A stretch of 44,778 nucleotides of DNA from assembly GCA_004297395.1 (NCBI GenBank), contig SCUO01000105.1, positions 1-44,778 of the forward strand. Reading direction: 5' to 3'. The notes beneath the pieces were generated by a model. That model searched no databases. It saw only the letters and a program-made list of their open reading frames with translations, and had not been told where the DNA came from. Position numbers and translations under genes: made by a program. Shown here one piece after another: positions 39,774 through 44,778 of this stretch; within the stretch, counting starts at the first letter, position 1; each line of letters starts with the position of its first letter. Origin of the DNA: Chloroflexota bacterium (GTDB taxonomy: Bacteria; Chloroflexota; Limnocylindria; Limnocylindrales; CSP1-4).

Positions 39774-41459
39774 CTACGTGCCGCTCTCGGCGGAGGCTGC
39801 CGAGGCTGGGCCCGCCGGCGAGCCGGCTGCAGCGTCCGCCCGGGGGCCCGTCGGCAGGGTCGCGATCCGGGCCACGATCGCCGCCGCGACGATCCCGAGT
39901 CCCAGGGCCACGACGAGCGGGTCGATCGCGATCGCCGTGCCCGTCCCGGCGTCCCGCAGCGAGGTCGTCACCGTCCCGTCGATGAGGGTCAGCAGGATGC
40001 CCGGGAAGAGGCCGAAGACCACGACGAGGGCGCCCAGCGGGGCCAGGGTCAGGATCTCGACCGGGCTGATGTCGGTCAGGTGGTGTCCCAGTCCGGCGAG
40101 GAACGGGGAGACCTCACCGAAGGCGATCCGCTGGAACATCCAGAGCAGGTAGGCCGCGCCCAGGATCATCACGAAGGCCGCGATCGCGGCCGCCCAGGGA
40201 TTCGCGGCGAACGTCCCGAGGAGCGTCAGGAACTCGCCCACGAAGCCCGACAGGCCCGGCAGCCCGGCCGAGGCGAAGGCGAAGAAGCCGAAGATCGCCA
40301 TGTACACCGGGGTCCGCCCGGCCAGGCCGCCCATCTTGGCGATCGTCCGGTCGTGGGTCCGCTCGTAGATGACCCCGACGAGCAGGAACAGGGCGCCGGT
40401 GATGAGGCCGTGGCTGATCATCTGGAGGATGGCGCCGGCCATGGCCTGGGGCTGGAAAACGAAGATCCCGAGTGTCACGAAGCCCATGTGGCTCACCGAC
40501 GAGTAGGCGACGAGCTTCTTGAGGTCCGGCTGGACGAGGGCGACCACCGCCCCGTAGATGATCGCGATGAGGCTCAGGACGATGATCGGGCCGGCGAACG
40601 TCTGGGCGGCGTCCGGATAGAGCGACAGGGTCCAGCGGATGAAGCCGTAGCCGCCGAGCTTCAGGAGCACCCCGGCCAGGATCACCGAGCCGGCCGTCGG
40701 CGCCTCGACGTGGGCGTCCGGCAGCCAGGTGTGGAACGGGAACATCGGGACCTTGATGGCGAATGCCAGGAAGAAGGCCGCGAAGGCGAGGAGCTGGAGC
40801 GTGGGATCGAAGCCACCGCTCGTCGTCGCGTACTGGCGGAGCGTCTCGAAATCGAACGCCCCGACCCAGCCCGTGTCCGGATGCGACGACTGGAAGGCGA
40901 AGGCCGTGGCCAGGATCGCGACGAGCATCAGGAGCGAGCCGACGAGCGTGTACAGGACGAACTTGATCGTCGCGTAGATCCGGTTCGCGCCACCCCAGAT
41001 GCCGATGATCAGGTACATCGGGACCAGGACGATCTCCCAGAAGATGTAGAACAGGAACGCGTCCAGGGCCAGGAACACGCCGGTCATGCCGACCTCGAGG
41101 ATCAGGAACGAGATCATGTATTCCTTGATCCGGGTCTGGATCGGCTTGAAGCTGGCGAGGATGCTGATCCAGGTCAGGGTCGTGGTCAGGACGACCAGGG
41201 CCAGCGACAGGCCGTCGACGCCGAGCTTGTACTCGATCCCGAAGAGGGGGATCCAGCTGACCTCCTCGACGAACTGGAACAGGCCGCCCCGTTCGCCGCC
41301 GGACGCGAAGCCGACGACGAGGAGGAGCGAGGCCAGCCAGGCCAGCAGGGCCGCAGCCAGCGCGATCGGGCGGGCGTAGCGGGCCGGGAACAGGGCCACG
41401 ACAAGCGCCCCGACGAGGGGCACGAAGGTGATGACCGAGAGGATCCCGATGCCCGGCAT
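39774..41459 (-). CDS. nuoM: NADH-quinone oxidoreductase subunit M
   Basis: A 561-residue proton-pumping subunit of complex I. Clear motifs are FYIFWEIVLVPMYLIIGIWGG, with the key Glu in FWE, and IKVPMFPFHTWLPDAHVEAP, then LLKLGGYGFIRW and SHMGFVTLGIFVF. A Pro/Ala-rich C-terminal tail (GPRADAAAGSPAGPASAASAE) is extra. The ATG at 41459 lies 2 nt after the nuoL stop. Its tail is followed within 10 nt by nuoN. Confidence 0.95.
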   Translation of the reverse strand: MPGIGILSVITFVPLVGALVVALFPARYARPIALAAALLAWLASLLLVVGFASGGERGGLFQFVEEVSWIPLFGIEYKLGVDGLSLALVVLTTTLTWISILASFKPIQTRIKEYMISFLILEVGMTGVFLALDAFLFYIFWEIVLVPMYLIIGIWGGANRIYATIKFVLYTLVGSLLMLVAILATAFAFQSSHPDTGWVGAFDFETLRQYATTSGGFDPTLQLLAFAAFFLAFAIKVPMFPFHTWLPDAHVEAPTAGSVILAGVLLKLGGYGFIRWTLSLYPDAAQTFAGPIIVLSLIAIIYGAVVALVQPDLKKLVAYSSVSHMGFVTLGIFVFQPQAMAGAILQMISHGLITGALFLLVGVIYERTHDRTIAKMGGLAGRTPVYMAIFGFFAFASAGLPGLSGFVGEFLTLLGTFAANPWAAAIAAFVMILGAAYLLWMFQRIAFGEVSPFLAGLGHHLTDISPVEILTLAPLGALVVVFGLFPGILLTLIDGTVTTSLRDAGTGTAIAIDPLVVALGLGIVAAAIVARIATLPTGPRADAAAGSPAGPASAASAESGT

Positions 41460-41461
41460 CG

Positions 41462-43450
41462 TCAGCGGCCCGCGATCATGAGGTACGAGCCGGCCATGAC
41501 GATGAGGCCCACGGCGATGCCGAGAGCGTAGTTCTGAACGTGGCCGGTCTGGACCCGGGCGAGGCCGCCGCCGCTCCGCCGGGTGACCGCGCCGATGCCG
41601 TTGACGATTCCGTCGACCACCTTGGCATCGAACCACCAGGCCAGCGCCGCGACGCGGCCACCGATGACGATGAACAGGAGGTGGTTGAGCTCGTCGAACC
41701 ACCACTTGTTGAGCGAGGCCCGGTACAGGAACGGCACCCGCGCCGAAAGGGCCTTCACCTGGGCGGGGCGCTGGCGCCCGCGGAGTGGCCCGATCTCGAC
41801 GCCGAAGAGTCGCCAGGCGGCCAGCATGCCGCCCACCGCGACCGCGACGCTGACGAGGATGAGGACGCCATCGATGCCGAAGATCGCGAACTCGGCCTCG
41901 TGGTGGCCCAGGATCTCGAGGCCGTGCTCGTAGACCGGTTCCAGCCAGCCAGCCAGGAGCCCCGGCCCTTCGAGGCCGAGGAGCGGCCCGAGCGGCGGCC
42001 CCGGCCAGGCCAGGAAGAGCCCCAGCAGGATCGAAGGGATCGCCAGCAGCCACAGCGGGATGGTCATCACCCGGGGCGACTCGTGGACCTTCGGCTCGAC
42101 GGCCTTGTCGACCCGGCTCTCGCCCCAGAACGTCAGGCCGATGAGCCGGAACATGTAGAACGCGGTCATGATCGCGACCACGACCCCGATCGCCCAGACC
42201 CACTGGAAGCCGAGCTTGTAGGCCTCGCCGAGGATCTCGTCCTTGGAGAAGAAGCCGGCCAGCGGCGGGATGCCGGAGATCGCCACCGCCCCGATGAGCA
42301 TCGTCCAGTAGGTGTGCGGGATCTTCCTGGCCAGGCCGCCCATCTTCCGCATGTCCTGCTCCTCGTGGACGGCGTGGATCACCGATCCGGAGCCCAGGAA
42401 CAGCAGGCCCTTGAAGAATCCATGGGTCATGAGGTGGAAGATGGCCGCCGTCCAGGCCCCCACCCCGAGGGCGGCGAACATGTAGCCGAGCTGGCTCAGC
42501 GTCGAGTACGCCAGCACCCGCTTGATGTCCGTCTGGGTCATCGCGATCGAGGCCGCCAGGATGGCGGTGAAGATCCCGATCCCGGCCACGACGACCATCG
42601 CCTCCGGGGCGCTGGCGAAGATCGGGTTGGCCCGGGCCACGAGGTAGACGCCGGCGTTGACCATCGTCGCGGCGTGGATGAGGGCGCTGACCGGGGTCGG
42701 GCCCTCCATCGCGTCCGGCAGCCAGACGTGGAGCGGGAACTGGGCGCTCTTGCCCATCGCCCCGGCGAAGATCAGGAGGGCCACCAGGCCGACCGGGATC
42801 GGGAACGCGACGAGGGTCTCGCTCGTCAGGACGTGGATCGATTCCTGGATGTTGAGCGTGCCGGTGTTCACCCAGATGGCCATGATCCCGAGGGCGAAGC
42901 CGACGTCGCCGACGCGGTTCACGAGGAACGCCTTCTTGCTCGCCAGGGCCGCCGAGTTCTTGCGGTACCAGAAGCCGATCAGGAGGTACGAGCACAGCCC
43001 GACGAGCTCCCAGGCCACGAAGACCGTCAACCAGCTGTCGCCGAGGATGAGCAGCAGCATCGAGAACATGAACAGGTTGAGGTAGGCGAAGAACCGCCAG
43101 TAGCCCGGGTCGTGGCTCATGTAGCCGATCGAGTAGACGTGGACCAGGAGGCCGATCGTCGTGACCACGATGAGCAGGCAGGCGGTCAGGTTGTCGACCA
43201 CGAAGGCCGCCTCGACGTCCAAGCCCCCGGCCGGGATCCAGTCCCACAGCTTGACCGTGTAGGCGCCGTCGGCGAAGCCACCGGTCAGCGCGGTCACGAC
43301 GACGACCATCGCGATCGCCCACGACGCGGCGACGGCCAGGACCGGGATCCAGTGGGCCCGCTTGCCGAGCCGTCGGCCGATCACGGCCGTAATGAGGAAT
43401 CCGGCCAGGGGCAGCCCGGCGATGAGCGGGATCAGGATGTCCATGCTCAC
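41462..43450 (-). CDS. nuoL: NADH-quinone oxidoreductase subunit L
   Basis: A 662-residue proton-pumping subunit of complex I with the lateral helix typical of NuoL. Motifs include [59 protein letters not shown] and [15 protein letters not shown]. The C-terminal part has the long amphipathic helix and a final membrane helix ([20 protein letters not shown]). The GTG at 43450 overlaps the nuoK stop by GTGA; an ATG at 43444 two codons later is an alternative. Confidence 0.95.
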   Translation of the reverse strand: MSMDILIPLIAGLPLAGFLITAVIGRRLGKRAHWIPVLAVAASWAIAMVVVVTALTGGFADGAYTVKLWDWIPAGGLDVEAAFVVDNLTACLLIVVTTIGLLVHVYSIGYMSHDPGYWRFFAYLNLFMFSMLLLILGDSWLTVFVAWELVGLCSYLLIGFWYRKNSAALASKKAFLVNRVGDVGFALGIMAIWVNTGTLNIQESIHVLTSETLVAFPIPVGLVALLIFAGAMGKSAQFPLHVWLPDAMEGPTPVSALIHAATMVNAGVYLVARANPIFASAPEAMVVVAGIGIFTAILAASIAMTQTDIKRVLAYSTLSQLGYMFAALGVGAWTAAIFHLMTHGFFKGLLFLGSGSVIHAVHEEQDMRKMGGLARKIPHTYWTMLIGAVAISGIPPLAGFFSKDEILGEAYKLGFQWVWAIGVVVAIMTAFYMFRLIGLTFWGESRVDKAVEPKVHESPRVMTIPLWLLAIPSILLGLFLAWPGPPLGPLLGLEGPGLLAGWLEPVYEHGLEILGHHEAEFAIFGIDGVLILVSVAVAVGGMLAAWRLFGVEIGPLRGRQRPAQVKALSARVPFLYRASLNKWWFDELNHLLFIVIGGRVAALAWWFDAKVVDGIVNGIGAVTRRSGGGLARVQTGHVQNYALGIAVGLIVMAGSYLMIAGR

Positions 43451-43758
43451 CGCCGCATCGCGTCGTACTCGTCGACGAGCGGGGTCTTGCGGTTCCGGTA
43501 GATGGCGATGACGATCGCCAGGCCGACCGTCGCCTCGGCCGCGGCGACGGCCATGACCATGAGGGCGATGACCGAGCCGTCGGCCTTGAGATCGGGGATG
43601 AACGACCCGAAGGCCACGATCGCCAGGTTGACCGCGTTGAGCATCAGCTCGATCGACATGAGCATGCTGATGGCGTTCCGCCGAGCCAGGAAGCCGAACG
43701 TCCCGATGGCGAACAGGGCGCCGGCGAGGATCAGGTAGGCATCGAGCGAGTTGGCCAT
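43447..43758 (-). CDS. nuoK: NADH-quinone oxidoreductase subunit K
   Basis: A 103-residue three-helix subunit of complex I. The proton-path Glu residues are seen in [17 protein letters not shown] and [18 protein letters not shown]. The ATG at 43758 shares one base with the nuoJ stop (TGATG). It is complete. Confidence 0.94.
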   Translation of the reverse strand: MANSLDAYLILAGALFAIGTFGFLARRNAISMLMSIELMLNAVNLAIVAFGSFIPDLKADGSVIALMVMAVAAAEATVGLAIVIAIYRNRKTPLVDEYDAMRR

Positions 43759-44345
43759 CAGTCGGGCTCCTCCTCGCGCTTGGCGATGAAGACGCCGCCG
43801 ATCACCGCCGCCAGGAGGAGGACGCTGACGATCTCGAACGGGAGCACGTAGCGGTCGAACAGGACGTTCGCCAGCTCGCTCGTGGCCAGCCGGACACGCT
43901 CCCCGACCTCGTGCCAGTCGGTCGCGGTCACGCCCAGGCCGATGAGCACCGCCAGCACGACCGCGGCGACGGCGGCCGGCACGGCCTGGGTCTGGAAGAC
44001 GAGGCTCGAGGGCCCGGCCTTCGACTGGGTGAGCATGATCGCGAACAGGATGAGGACGCTGATCGCGCCGATGTAGACGATGACCTGGGCCGCCGCCACC
44101 AGCGGCGCTCCGGCCACGACGTAGATGCCGGCGAGGGCCAGGAAGCAGACGATCATCGCCAGGCCGCAGCGGATGATGTCGCGCATCGACACGACCGCCA
44201 GGGCCGAGACCAGCATCAGCGTCGCCAGCGACGCGAACAGGGCGTCGTCCACCGTCCCGCCGCCGAGGACGTAGACGAGCACCGCAGGCGTGGTGATGAC
44301 CGCGCCCGCGACCGCGGCGGCGAGGAGGTACAGCCAGGCGCGCAT
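43758..44345 (-). CDS. nuoJ: NADH-quinone oxidoreductase subunit J
   Basis: A 195-residue membrane subunit of complex I with about five helices. The TM3 region reads [20 protein letters not shown], the family's most conserved piece (with the pi-bulge Gly and Tyr). The last helix ends [17 protein letters not shown]. The ATG at 44345 lies 8 nt after nuoI. It overlaps nuoK by one base. Confidence 0.94.
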   Translation of the reverse strand: MRAWLYLLAAAVAGAVITTPAVLVYVLGGGTVDDALFASLATLMLVSALAVVSMRDIIRCGLAMIVCFLALAGIYVVAGAPLVAAAQVIVYIGAISVLILFAIMLTQSKAGPSSLVFQTQAVPAAVAAVVLAVLIGLGVTATDWHEVGERVRLATSELANVLFDRYVLPFEIVSVLLLAAVIGGVFIAKREEEPD

Positions 44346-44353
44346 CGTGCTCG

Positions 44354-44778
44354 CTACTTCGCGTGGGCGTGGGTGCCGCCCGCGCCGCCGCCGTCGTGGC
44401 CCCCGTGCGGGCCATGGCCCGTCGTCAGGGCGGATCCGCCGTCGCCGCCCTTGCCGCTGCCGAGGGCCAGGCTCGCCGGCAGGACCGGCAGGAGCTTGCC
44501 GCGATCGATGAGGCGGCCCTCATTGGTCGCCCGCTGGAGCCAGTCGCGCTCCTTTCGGACGTACGTCATCTCGGTCTCGCGATCGACCGCGGCGAGGGCC
44601 ATGAGATCGATCATCGGGTTCTCGCGACTGGTGTGGCTGAGCTCGAACTCGTTGCCGTCGCGGAGGGCGTCGTAGGGACAGGCATCGACGCAGATGCCGC
44701 ACAGGATGCAGCGGCTCTCGTCGACCTCGTACTTCGTCAGGACCCGGGGCTTGGGCATGAGCGCGCCGGTCGGGCAGG
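44354..44778 (-). CDS. nuoI: NADH-quinone oxidoreductase subunit I, C-terminal part
   Basis: Partial: the 5' end lies past the right edge, where the frame still reads [13 protein letters not shown], the end of the first iron-sulfur motif. The second [4Fe-4S] motif is [16 protein letters not shown], followed by [12 protein letters not shown], both as in NuoI. The subunit carries two clusters between the peripheral arm and the quinone site. The C-terminal tail is unusual: Gly/His-rich with five His ([10 protein letters not shown] then THAHAK). Gene order I-J-K-L-M-N is standard. Confidence 0.94.
   Translation of the reverse strand, partial: CPTGALMPKPRVLTKYEVDESRCILCGICVDACPYDALRDGNEFELSHTSRENPMIDLMALAAVDRETEMTYVRKERDWLQRATNEGRLIDRGKLLPVLPASLALGSGKGGDGGSALTTGHGPHGGHDGGGAGGTHAHAK

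Noticed and set aside
1..44778. tRNA, rRNA, insertion sequences, prophage or integrase genes
   Set aside because: I looked on both strands and saw no cloverleaf, transposase or integrase signature. Apart from the decayed nucleotidyltransferase gene, nothing suggests recent insertion.

Overview
The window is about 70% GC and densely coding, with many 4-nt stop/start overlaps. It carries the classic bacterial replication-origin block: rpmH-rnpA-yidD-yidC-jag on the minus strand, diverging from dnaA-dnaN-recF-dciA on the plus strand. A lipobox-bearing YidC, several giant GT-C mannosyltransferases, a sortase-like protein with TYxHA-type motif, and actinobacterial-style inositol lipid genes together suggest a high-GC, probably monoderm lineage. 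My best guess is an uncultivated Chloroflexota (Ellin6529/Limnocylindria-like). This placement is inference from gene content only.

Layout. (1) 1-7632: origin region, with the likely oriC in the 821-bp dnaA-dnaN gap. (2) 7621-7782: a terminator-like hairpin followed by three 55-bp tandem repeats, each with a perfect 10-bp stem. (3) 7851-11450: a degenerate PP2C fused through one membrane helix to an outside propeller-like domain, then rhomboid protease and bifunctional nuclease. (4) 11515-20778: a glycosylation island. A minus operon (GT-C, DUF2723, GT2) diverges from a 1741-residue fusion of two GT-C enzymes with a propeller-like insert. (5) 21051-27630: an ArsR-controlled operon for phosphatidylinositol and PIM-like glycolipids (PIP synthase, inositol-phosphate synthase, two PatA-like acyltransferases, PHP enzyme, PimA-like mannosyltransferase). 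(6) 27611-28135: a decayed aminoglycoside nucleotidyltransferase-like gene. (7) 28142-31088: an ABC-2 exporter. (8) 31238-36700: an MFS exporter and a divalent-cation group (CorA-like, NRAMP-related, MgtE-N/CBS). (9) 36712-38218: a sortase-like protein and a TlpA-type thioredoxin, divergent across a 34-bp tandem repeat. (10) 38294-44778: nuoIJKLMN of respiratory complex I, cut off in nuoI.

How the parts fit. The inositol operon would make the PI anchor and put mannose and acyl chains on it. The neighbouring island has a polyprenol-phosphate-mannose synthase-like GT2 plus several polyprenol-dependent GT-C enzymes that could mannosylate lipids or exported proteins. Together they suggest a mannosylated envelope. 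The cation genes have three variant features (GMS for GMN in CorA, an NRMT-like TM1, a soluble MgtE sensor behind a structured leader) and may form one magnesium homeostasis unit.

Two signals cut across the genes. Several genes have an extended -10 (TGN-TANNNT type) 6-7 nt before the start codon, which implies leaderless mRNAs. Three well-conserved genes (recF, the arsR-like regulator, the ABC ATPase) have no ATG, GTG or TTG in frame where their N-termini must lie.
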